A DNA stretch of 64,000 nt from Neodiprion pinetum (lineage: Eukaryota > Arthropoda > Insecta > Hymenoptera > Diprionidae), in contig NC_060233.1 in NCBI RefSeq assembly GCF_021155775.2, forward strand, positions 22,981,456-23,045,455, in the 5' to 3' direction. The notes under the pieces were generated by a model, which was not told the DNA's origin, ran no database searches, and was given only the letters and a program-made list of their open reading frames with translations. The position numbers were made by a program, and so were the translations under genes. Positions 12,164 through 23,335 of this stretch are shown piece after piece (position 1 is the stretch's first letter; every line of letters starts with the position of its first letter).

Positions 12164-15103
12164 TGTTACGCCCCCGCCTACCTTTTTCAAAATTTCATTT
12201 TATTTAGAATAATTTCTCACGTTGCATGGTCTCACGCAAATATTTTCATTCTTATAAAAACCAGTTCCGCCCCTCTTAGTAAAAATTACGTAGAAATAGA
12301 TAGTAGTCCCCAATATTATACGACGCAAATGATCAAATAGCGAGCACCATGAACTGAGTGAAAAAACCCTGAGCTACGTACCAGTAGCTCAAGCTGAAAA
12401 TCTGTCGTTTGTTAAGACGTATTTTTCATCAATAATTAGGACATACCACTTACACCAGAAGCGCCAAATGAAAATAGAGTAATCAGTATACAGTATGAAT
12501 GTATGTGTGTAAGTTACATTAAGATATCTTTTGTCAATATTTTAATTATGTAAGTAAGAAGACTGAGAACCATTGGATTACCCAGGTGGCGTTCCAGCAG
12601 AAAGAGCTGACCCAAAGGTCTAGCTTCGGGTTAATCTTTCACCTCATTGGCTAATTAACGCGCGCATTAATACACAAAGTTGCAACAGCGGGCTCTTGGA
12701 CCCTCAAGACCAAGAAGCCGTGTCTTTCGTCTGTCGATTCGTGAGGTGCGTGGACGTCAATCCGGACTTGTCCTTCCCAAGCAGAGTAATGTTGGAAAAT
12801 CTTAGTTGTGATCGGCCTAAGTCCCGTGCTAATACGTTAACATCGAGCGTTTCGGTTTACACTGTTAATTGAAAAAGACTCACTATCACCTTCGTTTCAA
12901 CTTTTTGGTTTTGTACTAATTCTCATCATTTTGCAAATAAACACTTTGTGATTATTTCAATTTCCGAAATCAAATCAAGTTCTGCCCCGATTCATTAGAA
13001 CTGGGTAGTGTTAAACTTTATAGTAAATTACAAAGCAATGCATGTTATTCTTTGACCACTTTAACGTAGTATTGGTGCCTAGCTACAAGTAATATCCTTT
13101 TGGATATTTCGAAAGCAACTCTCTTGTTTTCATCTTATCCCGTAATAACGATTTAATGTACAAGAATTGGTGGTTTCATTGCAAGTATAAATATAATTTA
13201 CTTTTAATCCAAACAGTGAGATACAATATTATAACAACTGACCAACTGTAGAATTAACAATCATTCAGCATAGATGTTCTTGGTACCAATTCTGTGTTAA
13301 TAACATTTTTAATCATCATAATACAACACTTTCAAAAAGGTGAAAACAGTTGAATTTAACTAATTTAATTATACTGGTTAATTTGTTTAGTTTATTTAAT
13401 TTATTTAATTTAATTAAATACAAGTTACTTTTAATCTCAACAGAAACATACAGTAACGTATTATAATAACTGACGAACTGTAGAATTAATAATCGATCAG
13501 CACAGATGTTCCTGGTACCAATTATGTAGGAATAACATCTTTAATCACCATAATACAAAACTTACAAAACAGCGTAAACGGTTGTATTTAACTATTTCTG
13601 CAGCTTCTCTATTTGAACATAAATTCTTCCGTCAACGTTATCTATGTTTAAATTCACACACTTTAATAGTTATATATTTTCTCGTTTGATTTTAAACCAT
13701 TTATTTCTCATCGTTGATTTTTATATCCGAATTGTTTGAAGAATACATCTTAACTTTTACCACATTAATTTATTTTAACCATTTATTTTGAACGATCACC
13801 CATCCTATATTATTTGAATAAATTGGTCTCAACCATTTAAAGAACTCTCATCGTCCACTATAGGACCAAGACAACTCGTATCCACATTATCGGCTTATCG
13901 AAAGGTAGGTTTTGTTAGTTTTTAAATTTTATTCATTGTCGTTACGTGGGAGCAGCTATGATTACACCGGCTCACGAAAAAAAAAAAGCGGTCTGTACAT
14001 TTGAACAGACCCACCTATCTTTATGTATTTTGACGCGCTGAATCCGAATCTAGGGTGCATTTGGTCCGTACACCCTCAAAATTTTGAGAAAAGTGCAAAA
14101 AACCGTAAAAAATGGAAAAAACTGCAGTTTTGGTGATAAAAAAAATATCTAAATATAAATCATATAAGTTTTACATGTGATTCCATCCGCTGAGTATGAA
14201 TCTAAAGTTTATTTTGCCTGTAGGCCCTTAAAAATGTAAATAAATTGCCAAAAATCCCTAAAAATTGCTATAAATTGTATTTACAGTAATAAAAAAATTG
14301 ATTAAACATGATTAAATTTATTTCTCACATATAATTGTGATGCCCTAATGTTAATGCGAATCAGTCAGAAATTTACCAAAAATCGTTCAAAAAATCATAG
14401 AAAGATGAGGTAAGGAACGAGCTTTATCGAGTTCAAGCTGTTCTCCGTTTGTGTCGAACTCTTTCGTCTTCAAATGACCCACGCAATGGGTTTCTCTTTC
14501 GTTTTTTTATTGTCCTTCGTTACTTCTCTCTTCAGCGTCCAGCAAAAATCTGCCATCATGTTGACATTCTACTTCCCTTGATATCGATAAAGCTCGTTCC
14601 TTACCTTATCTTTCTATGCTTTTTTGAACGATTTTTGGTAAATTTCTGACTGACTCGCATTAACAGATTTTTTATTTGGATTTAGGGCATCACAATTATA
14701 TGTGAGAAATAAATTTAATCATGTTTAATCAATTTTTTTATTACTGTAAATACAATTTATAGCAATTTTTAGGGAGTTTTTGCAACTTATTTATATTTTT
14801 AAGGGCCTACAGGCAAAATAAACTTTAGATTTATACTCAGCGGATGGAATCACATGTAAAACTTATATGGTTGATATTTAGAAATCTTTTTTTTCATTTT
14901 CCATTTTTTACGGTTTTTCGCACTTTTCTCAAAATTTTGAGCGTGTACGGACCAAACGGACCTCAGATTCGGATTCAGCGCGCGAAAATACATAAAGTTA
15001 GGTGGGTGTGTTCAAATGTACAGACCACTTTTTTTTTTTCTTCTTTTGTGGGCCGGTGTCATTAATCACCATTGCTCAGTACACGTCTCATCCCCACGTA
15101 ACA
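12164..15103 (+). mobile_element. Solo-LTR-like element, copy A (split by a foldback)
   Basis: Begins TGTTACGCCCC at 12164 and ends CCCCACGTAACA at 15103, so it has TG...CA ends. A second copy of the same sequence lies inverted at 48791-50654. Matching blocks include the 5' end, the CCGCCCCTC block near 12270, the CCTCATTGGCTAATTA block near 12645, the GGACCCTCA-GACCAAGAAGC block near 12700 and the final 150 bp. Removing the foldback at 13964-15059 leaves about 1.84 kb. An AATAAA lies at 13817. Internally, 13195-13320 is tandemly duplicated at 13425-13590. CAT flanks both ends, a weak target duplication. No gag or pol is present, so a solo LTR is the best reading; a TIR element remains possible. 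Confidence 0.65.
13964..15059. mobile_element. 1.1-kb foldback element nested in LTR copy A
   Basis: Starts ACACCGGCTCACGAAAA and ends TTTTGTGGGCCGGTGT. The arms, about 13964-14430 and 14578-15059, are long inverted copies that could pair over more than 450 bp. The spacer is about 150 bp, near 14430-14578. The homologous place in copy B (near 48830, inverted) is uninterrupted, which shows this is an insertion. The arms contain poly-A runs and no gene. The frame at 14449-14649 spans the spacer and has no motif. A clear target duplication was not found. Confidence 0.75.
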
Positions 15104-17249
15104 CATAATGTTAATCGTTGGAATAATGCCACCGAAAATTATCCATTCACTTTATCGTTGTCTCATTGTTATCAGAAATGATAACGAATGATAATGAAAA
15201 GTGAGCTTTCGAATTGTAACGGACGGACAAACGGAATTGTAAATAATATAAAACAAATTTTAATGTCAACGAATATTGTTTATAGTAAGCATTCAGCACG
15301 CTGCTTCACGGCTCAATAAATATGTTTGCCGGAGGCATGAAGGCTATAAGCACTACCCCAACAATGCACATAGGAAGTCCGAGAGTGCAAGTAATTTCAT
15401 CTGACGATGAGTTTACCTGGTTTGGGGTTCCTGTGGTAGTAGTGGGTCTCTATCACCCGAGGGTCAGGTCGTAGGCTGCGCCTTGTTCAACAGAGCTGCT
15501 TGTGTGTAGCAGCCAGGTGAACTCAGGTCTTACCGATACCTTATGGTTTGAAACGAAAGAAAAAAACTCAGGTCCCAAAACTTTTTGACTCGTGTTGTAT
15601 GTACCCACAAAATTCCCGTGTATCTTTACCTTGTATCAAACAACCAAATTGATTCGGTGATTCATAGTATATCATATACTTATGACTGCCACTATTACAC
15701 GGTACAAAAGCAAAACACTATCAAAATCTGAGATGATTTTATTTGCTAATCTGTTAATTGAATGGAAAATACAAGTGCGGTAGCTCGGTCGGCAAAGGTA
15801 GAACTTTCGAATCATTTTGAGTACATTTTTTCAGATTTTTTTCGGATAGACCTTTAAAGCAATTCGAATATCGCGTGTCGGGAAGGAAGACTGATTATGG
15901 GGGACAATGTTTTCAGGTACTTGAGGTGTTCTTCGCTAATAGGGCTATGCCTTGCAGCTTGGACGAACTGACGTTTTCGTTTACCATTTACGAGATTAAA
16001 TTTTCTATTTGGATTCCGGGTCACGTCTGGACGGAGTAGTAAAACGTATTTTTCTTCTGGCATTCAATAATTTATAACCAATGAAATGATTCTTGCTTGT
16101 AGAAATTGGTAGGAATTTGAAAAACTGGCTTATAGTATCCTTTCAAGAGCAATCCGAAAACTTGCATATCATGTTGATTTTCTCGAGCATACCTGCAACT
16201 GCATAACCTCAAGATTTTCAAACAATCTTTCAGAATGTCTAACAAAAATATTCGCCATATTTCAATGTTGTTTATATTTCGTTTCCACGACGAATTGTTT
16301 TCTGATTGTTTACAGTTATCGAATACACGTGAGAATATTCAGTATCTCTTTGTGGCATTTCTTTGAAAGATCAAAGAAAATACTTCCACGCTTCAAACTA
16401 TAACCATAACCTTTGTTTCTGGCACCGACGTTCGAAATGTTACATCCATAATTCCAAACTATCCTATTTCCGTCAATTTCCATTCGTTTCTTCTTCTTCT
16501 AGTTTTTCTCTGCACACTTGTAGCGCGTTCTTGGGAATCGCGGGAATTTACGTGGATGTTCACTCGGAGTGCAGAGAAACGTTTAAATTATTTGAGTCCG
16601 AAGATTTATTTTTCTTGGCATGAACCAGTGCGGTTGAGGAATGGAAGAGCCCATAAATTTCATTGGCACCATCCTCTCCGAGTTTTGAGGACACGGCATC
16701 ACCTGTGGCTGAGGTGTACAGAGAAGTGAGCACGGATAAGGCGGGTGTAAACAATGCGGTGAACCCAACCCAACCCAACCTGACCTAACATAACACAGCT
16801 AGTTAAACCCAGCCGATGCGTCCTCAGCGGTACTCCGGATCAGTCGAGAGCATGCGAGTCATTCTGTTTGCTTAGAATGATAGAGGACATAAACCAGTCC
16901 GATGTGATTCTCCGCTTCGTTGACGAAGGGACGCAGCCATGCTACTGAAAATTAGGTAGAGCGGCGAAGGCCTCGGGCCTCCGAAAGATCAACCTTAGAA
17001 CGAAATGAAAGACTGTGCCGCGTTTTCTCCCTGAGCCTTACAATGTGAACGCTACGGTGTTTGCACTCACCTTTTCCTTTACTCTCACAGATTGCCAGCT
17101 CAAACTTCGAGAGATTGCGACGCTGTCTCTACTACTGTTTCACCGTAAGTGTATACCACGTAACCTGCGTACTACAGACATGACATTTCGCAGCAGCCGC
17201 TTGTCATACATACAGCATGCAGTCCCAGTGAGGGGTAGACCGTCCTCGA
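15104..17249. other. No gene seen; A-box-like and telomere-like words
   Basis: At 15787-15806 the sequence TAGCTCGGTCGGCAAAGGTAG resembles a tRNA D-arm/A box, and the same word family occurs in the foldback at 27197-27648 and near 38990. The following bases do not form a tRNA cloverleaf, so at most it is a tRNA-derived SINE scrap. At 16757-16790 there are CCCAACCCAACC and CCTAACATAAC words like degenerate insect telomere repeats. No coding exon is recognised. Confidence 0.3.
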
Positions 17250-17388
17250 AATTGATTGATTGAATATGCTTTACTTATCTCGAATCTACTATTTCTCACA
17301 CGGAGGTTACATTTTTACATTTCTTACATTCTATGCTTTATTTATCTATGCTTTACTCCATTCATTATTACACTTCCACTTACATTCT

Positions 17389-20300
17389 TCATTCACTCTT
17401 TACATATTCTTTTAGCAGTCTCTTAAACATATCAATATTCCTCACTTCCTTTATTGCTTGTGGTAATTTGTTGTAATAGTCGAAGCTTGTGCAGGTTATA
17501 CTTTTTTGCCTTGTAATTGTTTTGCAGTGCTGTATATGTCTGTTTCCTCGTTGTCGTATGTTATAATCATGAGTTTCTCCTACTAGCCTCATTTGCTCTC
17601 GTAAATAGTTGGGCGTTAGACCCATTTTTATTTTATATACAAACAAACAAACATTATATTTCATTCTCTGTCGTATATCGAGGATACACAGCGCGTCGAG
17701 CATATCCCTCACTCTTGTATACCTATCACATTTCAGTATTGCTCGTATCGCTCGATTTTGTGTTTTTTGTATTATGTCCATCCAATATTTATTTATGTTT
17801 AGCATTAACGTATTACAATATTCAAAACCAGGTGCAACGATTATTTTGTATATGATGACTAGAGTTGGGACTGAGACATATTTATTAAGCCTATACATGA
17901 AATTCACCTTTTTTACTACTTTTTCAACGATGAACATTGCCAACTTGTCAAATCTTAAATGTTTGTCAATTACTACACCTAGATATTTTATCTCTTATAC
18001 TTCCTCTATCTTCATTCCTTTTATTTTTATATTACAACAATCATTCATATGCATTTTCCTCTGGTCATGAATTACCATGAACTTTGTTTTATTCGTGTTC
18101 AGTCTTAGTGCATTCTTGTTTAACCAATTATTTACCAACATCATCGTCACTCACATATATTACCGTATCATCAGCAAACATTTTACATTTACAGTTTTGC
18201 AGTTCTTTCACAATTTTATTAATGTATAGTACAAATAGCAGCGGACCAAGTACAGAGCCCTGGGGGACGCCATATCTGGTTTTCTGCTTTGACGCCATAG
18301 TAGAATCACCATATTTGACTTGTTGCATTAGATTAGTTAAATACGACTTACACCATTTAAACACAGCTCCTGTAATTCCATATTGTTCGATTTTTTGCAG
18401 TAATATGTTTCGGTCGACTGTTTCGAAAGCTCGTTTAAAATCTAAAAAGACGTCACCAATCACTTGATTTTTATCTATACTTCTTTTCCATGTTATTATT
18501 ACATTTTGCAGTGCCGTTTCGCAAGAGTAACCTTTCCGGAATCCTGACTGTTCATCGCTAAGAATGTTATTACTTTCGATATATTTAACAATTTAATTTT
18601 TTACTGCAACTTCTATTACTTACTCATACATAGGTAGCATCTTTATCGGCCGGTGTTCCTCTGCCTTTATCGTGCTTCTCACCTTCGGTATCGGCACTAT
18701 TGTTGATGTTTTCCATGTTTCCGGGAAGACTTCATGCATTGATTTATTTATGAGTACCAACATTATTTGCCCCACACTTTCCCATACAATCTTTAGTATT
18801 TCCGTGCTGATCCCCTCTTCCGTTTCTGCATTGTTTTTTAGCCTATTTCCAATTTTATCAATTTCTTCTTTTCTTACCTCGTTAGAATTTTCTATCTGCT
18901 TATCTATGATATTTGGCAACTGCTTCATATTCTCTCTCCCCTGGTTATCGTCTTGATCATTATCTAGAATTTCTTCTAGAAAACAAAATTTTTGAGCCAT
19001 AATAGAAGATGGGCTTTTAATAACTTCTAGTGAAAATAATTTAAAAACTAATTTTTTTTCGGAAAATAAATCAAAATTACTGAAAAAAAATTTGTGTTTA
19101 AATTATTTTCAATAGAAGTTATTGAAAGCCCATCTTCTATTATGGCTCAAAAATTTTGTTCTTAACTTAGAATTTGGTAAATTTTTTTGGATAAAATCAA
19201 AAGTGTCCCACTGAACGAAAATCCAATTTTTCGATTAAAAATGGCCAAAAATGGCCAAAAATGGCCAAAAAAGCATCAAGAAATTTTTTTTTCAATTTTT
19301 GTATTTTTTTCAGAAACAGCATCAAAAAATACTTAGAAATTTTTGTATTTAATTAGGTTATTTCAATTGTTGTCAGAAACATGAATTTTTTTCGATAATT
19401 TCTTCAAAAATCGACAACTCCGGAGTGGGAAGAGATAAAGAGCTCAAAATTTAGCTGAGGACTTTTTTCTATATGTATAAAAACATATTAAAAAATCATA
19501 CAAATCTAAACGGGTCACCGTCGCAACGTAGTTGAATTGACATGGAATGATCCATATCTTTTAATTTGTCGTCATTCTTTTTACCTCCTATTATCGATTT
19601 CAAAGTTTTCCACATTCTTTTTGAGTCGGTTTTTACGGCATCAATAGTTTCTTCGTAATATTTTCTTTTATTTTGTCTTGTTTCTGAAACTACTATGTTA
19701 CGCATTGTTTTATGCAAAGTCCAGTCTTCCTTTAAATTACTGATTGTTGCTTGTTTATACGCTTGGTCTCTACACCTACTTGCTTTCCTAACTACATTAG
19801 TAATCCATGGTTTGTTTTGCCATTTCCTTGGAACTCTCTTTTTTATTTTCGGTGCCACTGCGTTCAGTGATTCCGTTATATCTGTCACCATGTGTACTGC
19901 CAATTCGTTTACAGTACTATTATTATTACAATTATATCCAATATAATTTGTTATCATTCGATTAAACTGGTATTCGTGAAAATTTGAGTAGTCACGTCTA
20001 TAAAATTCCGTTAGTCCATTATCATTATTTTCATTCTTCAGGAGATCCACTTTTATAATCTGGTGGTCAGTAATCTTCGGAATCCAAAGTATTTCGGTAG
20101 CAATGTCAAAATTTGAAAAAACCAGATCTATTAGCGTTTTCGAACTTTCCGTAATACTAGTGTGTCCGCTTGCATATTGCTTCAGTCCGATACATTTCAT
20201 GTCCCGTGTCAACCGTTTTGAATAGTCGTTTACTTTACTAAATCCCCAACAATTAAAACATGTCCTTTGTCTATCAATTCATCGCATTCTCTAGTTATTT

Positions 20301-20652
20301 CATCTATAAATTTCCTCACGCTCTGGCTTGGTGATCGGTATACATTACAGATTATTGTGTCGCTATACTTGCCCATCAACTGAACTGAACTTATCCACGT
20401 TTTTTTTTCGATACTTTTTTTCGATATTGCTTTATATTGTACGTCCTTGTCGATATAAGTCAATAGACCACCTGTTCTAGTATTGGCAGTATCACATCTG
20501 ACAACTTCGTAGTTATCCATCTTTATTTCCGCAATGTTTATCTCTTCCGTAATGTGGGTCTCGGTTAAACACACTACTTTAGGCTTCAAGTTCGTAACAG
20601 TATCCTCTATTTCGTCTTTGTTATGCAGGAAACCCTGAGCATTCAGAACCAA
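17389..20652 (-). pseudogene. LINE ORF2: endonuclease-reverse transcriptase, broken
   Basis: Reading on the minus strand. The AP-like endonuclease begins about 20652 (LNAQG, then CLTETHI with the catalytic Glu, NVYRSPS, and GD at about 20240, where a frameshift falls). It resumes at 20212 with TLIDLVFSN and ITDHQ, which holds the catalytic His. RT follows from 19000: RPIKMLP, then SGFRKGYSCETAL after two point stops near 18590-18620, then DVFLDFKRAFETVDR, GVPQGSVLGPLLF and the FADD active-site box at about 18150. Motifs NKTKF and YLGVVID follow near 18080-17970, then a C-terminal region to 17389. Shifts or stops at about 20230, 18620, 18590 and 17995, plus the inserted segment, disable it. 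Confidence 0.85.
18967..19495. mobile_element. Inverted-repeat insertion inside the LINE ORF2
   Basis: Between the end of the readable endonuclease/linker (19496) and the RT part (19000) lies DNA that does not read as LINE. Positions 18975-19050 and 19100-19164 are inverted copies sharing a GAGCCATAATAGAAGATGGG block. Beyond them come three tandem AAAAATGGCC words (about 19240-19270) and AT-rich filler. The element therefore postdates the LINE. Exact ends and target duplication were not resolved. Confidence 0.5.
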
Positions 20653-20711
20653 TATAAATGGTCCAGACTCATACTTTTTACATTTTGTTCGTTGCTATTC
20701 GTCACCGTATA

Positions 20712-22047
20712 CTATGTTTCGTCTTTCTTATTTACTGCTCTTATATATACCTCACAATTAATATCTGTTGCCTCGTGGTCACAGGGTAAATCGTCGAGAT
20801 TAAATTTTTCTGTTAATTTGACACAGATTATGCAGATTTTTTCTTCTGATGTACACTCAGCAACATCATGGATGTCGCTGCACCTTCGGCAGATCTTAGC
20901 ATTTCTACACTGCGTCGAAAAATGATTAAACCCCCAGCAATGGAAACAACGCATCACGCTCACATAATCGTAGACCGGGCAATTCTTCCAGCCGACTTTA
21001 ATCCTTGCTTTTTTGACAAAATGTTTATGTGTTGTTGGATCGACTTCCATGATCATCGTTAAACGATTCTCTATCAACCTCCATTTCGTTTTGCGTACAG
21101 ACTTTTTTAATAAATATATCGTCATCGAGTCTTGCTTCTTCTTCCATATCTATGATTTTTATTTTCGGTAACTTCTTATTTCGCGCATAGACCTTATATT
21201 CCTCTCCTAGATTTTGTTGCCGCGCTCCTGTCAGCACCTCCCTATCTTTACTTTTTTCGCATTGCAGTGTGATTTTTCCTTTTGGTCCTTTTATAATATT
21301 GTCAATTCCCACTCCGAGCTGCATAATATCAATGTTGTTTTTTATTTTTCCTTCGGTTTCTTTACTAGTTTGTGGTATGACTGGAAGTATCATAATTTCT
21401 TCTCGCTTGTTCCTTTTCGCCACTTGCGCATACGAAGTCTCTGTCATTTTATTTTGTTGATGGGTTATTCTTGTATCGTCATCCGCATTAACTGTAGCAT
21501 TTTTCGCATCCAATTCTTCGTTCATTTTTTGTAGTTCTTCCTTTAGTGTATTTATTTCCTCCTTAAAGATTTTTGTCATTTTTCTCACTTCAACTTCTAC
21601 AATATTTTTTATTACATTTTTTTGATTCATCTCCTGAAATCACAATGATCGTGTCACCCTTTATTGCCTCTATCTCCTTTCGAATCACATCTGCGGTTGC
21701 ATTCTGAATATCTTCTTTTTAGCGTTGTCCTGTTTTTCCATTTTTTTATCCTTCTTTTCCCTGTCTATACTATCGATTTTTGATATTTTGCTTCCTTGCA
21801 TTTTATCATTTGGCGTTGTTTTTCCTTTGCCTCCTTGTAAATTCTCACTCGTTTTTGTTATTTCAGACGTTGTTATAATTTCTCTAATTTTAGCTGTGCA
21901 TGGCACTAACTGATGATGTTTATTGTAAACCTTATGTAATTTGGCGCATCCCGGATGGAAAGATTTCAAATAAAGTTCACAGACATTTCTCACTGTTTTG
22001 ATCGGTTTCGCGCACTGATTGCACTGCTTGACTTCTGTTGAGCTCAT
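20712..22047 (-). pseudogene. LINE ORF1: gag-like protein with PHD-like and CCHC zinc fingers
   Basis: From 22047 on the minus strand the start MSSTEVKQCNQCAKP leads into a PHD/treble-clef-like cysteine pattern (CNQC, then FHPGC), with one expected Cys replaced by Tyr. A lysine-rich linker follows. The frame then shifts to 21630-21025, which has a Lys/Glu-rich likely coiled coil, SYAQVAKR and an RRM-like stretch. It shifts again to 21125-20712, which has a CX2CX4HX4C zinc knuckle (CFHCWGFNHFSTQC) and further Cys pairs. The order is normal for ORF1 of this LINE group, which binds its RNA. Two frameshifts are visible. Confidence 0.75.
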
Positions 22048-22067
22048 ACTTATATTTTATATTTATA

Positions 22068-22630
22068 CACGGAAAAAAAAATTCAGCTCGTGGAACTAAA
22101 TATTAGATAGTTACTTGTAAACAGTTCGTCGAACTAAACGTTCTGTTATTGGAAGAGCACTGCATGGTTCGTATAACTGACTGTTAGTCAGCTGTCATAG
22201 CTGTACGTTGTTCAGCTCTCTCAGCTAAACAGCTTCGTTCGAAGAGCTAGACCAGAATTTTTCGGCTCCGCTCACAGCGCTTATTATTAAATAGTACAAT
22301 TATATTGCTATTAGTATTATTTTTCATCATTATTATCATTATTTATTCAGTGTCATTTACATATTTGAATGGACTATTTAAACAATTATCTATCAACTGT
22401 ATTTAAATCATACTCATGAAATTTGAAGGTTATGAAATATGTCAACGCACCAGAGCACAGCGCAACTTACAGCTCTTAGAGCAAAACCATTCAGCTGTGA
22501 GAGCTGAACAACTTGCAGCTATCAGAGCTGACTAATATATAGTTGCTGTAACTACAAGATAGACCGTAGAGTGCGTATAGTTACTGGAGCTGTAGAATAC
22601 AGCTCGCCGAACAGAATTTTTTTTTCCGTG
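22068..22630. mobile_element. 563-bp MITE with CACGGAAAAAAAA termini
   Basis: Begins CACGGAAAAAAAAA at 22068 and ends TTTTTTTTTCCGTG at 22630, with TA on both outer sides. Inside the termini, CAGCTCGTGGAAC on the left pairs with a related CAGCTCGCCGAAC block on the right. The interior is full of AGCT/CAGCT words and short palindromes. It encodes nothing and lies immediately upstream of the LINE 5' end. TA flanks would fit a Tc1/mariner-type origin, but this is not certain. Confidence 0.65.
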
Positions 22631-22689
22631 TATATTTCATTTTATTTGATTTTATTTGGAAGGTACGATAGTCAGACAGTGTACACCAC

Positions 22690-23335
22690 TCGTGAAATCT
22701 TAAGTAATCATGTGAAATTTCTGAAACCCCCTCGAATTTAGTGAAGGCTTTTTAAAACATGTGAAATCTTCAAAATCCCTGAAATTCTTCGAAGTCACTC
22801 GAAATGTTGAAAAACTTTGAAATCACATGAAACCCTGAAATCATACGGCATCTTTTTAAGGTCTTATGAAAAACCTTTTGATAACCTTCAAAAGCATTTT
22901 AGGTCTTTGGAAATCATTGGTGGCACTGAGTCCTTGAAATCCCGAGAAATGATCCGAAATATAGAATGTCTATGAAATCATATTAAATCCCTAAGCTTTT
23001 CTGAAATTCTGTCACGTCTTGTGAAATCATTTGAAATTTCTGAACGTATTAAAATCACGTGGAATACCTGAAATCCTTAAAATCTGATGAAATCCCTGAG
23101 AAAATGTGAACACTTTTGAGTTCACTAGAAATCATCTGGAGTCTCTGAAAGTTTTGCAAACCTGTGAAATCTCATCTTAAATATCTCTGAAATCACCTGA
23201 AATCCTTGAAATCTCACGAAGACCTACGAAATGCTTTGAAAATCCTTTGCACTCCATGGAGATCTTACAATATCGTTCAGAGTGTCGGAAATATTTAAAA
23301 TGATGTAAAACCTTTCGAAATCGTAAAATCTCGAA
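22690..23335. repeat. Degenerate GAAATC-word tandem repeat
   Basis: Words such as TGAAATC, GAAATCC, CTTGAAATC and CTGAAATC recur every 10-20 bp across about 650 bp without strict phase. This is a decayed simple satellite. Open frames over it (for example 23177-23392 on the minus strand) mirror the repeat and are not genes. Confidence 0.65.

Larger units (their letters stand above)
17250..22047 (-). mobile_element. Non-LTR retrotransposon (Jockey/CR1-like LINE), decayed
   Basis: On the minus strand this element carries a gag-like ORF1 (22047 to 20712) followed by ORF2 (20652 to 17389) with endonuclease, reverse transcriptase and a C-terminal region. After the ORF2 stop there is a short 3' tail that ends near 17250 in ATTGATTGATTGAA on the + strand, the kind of short tandem tail used by this group instead of poly-A. 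Frameshifts and point stops make it non-autonomous now. It is close to full length except for an insertion of about 0.5 kb (about 18970-19495). Confidence 0.85.

Noticed and set aside
15787..15860. Possible tRNA gene
   Set aside because: Only the D-arm word fits. There are no paired anticodon and T arms at proper spacing.
16757..16790. Interstitial telomere
   Set aside because: Only a few degenerate CCCAA/CCTAA words. Not a true TTAGG array.
22690..23335. Possible CRISPR-like array
   Set aside because: Repeats are short, irregular and have no constant spacer length; the context is eukaryotic.
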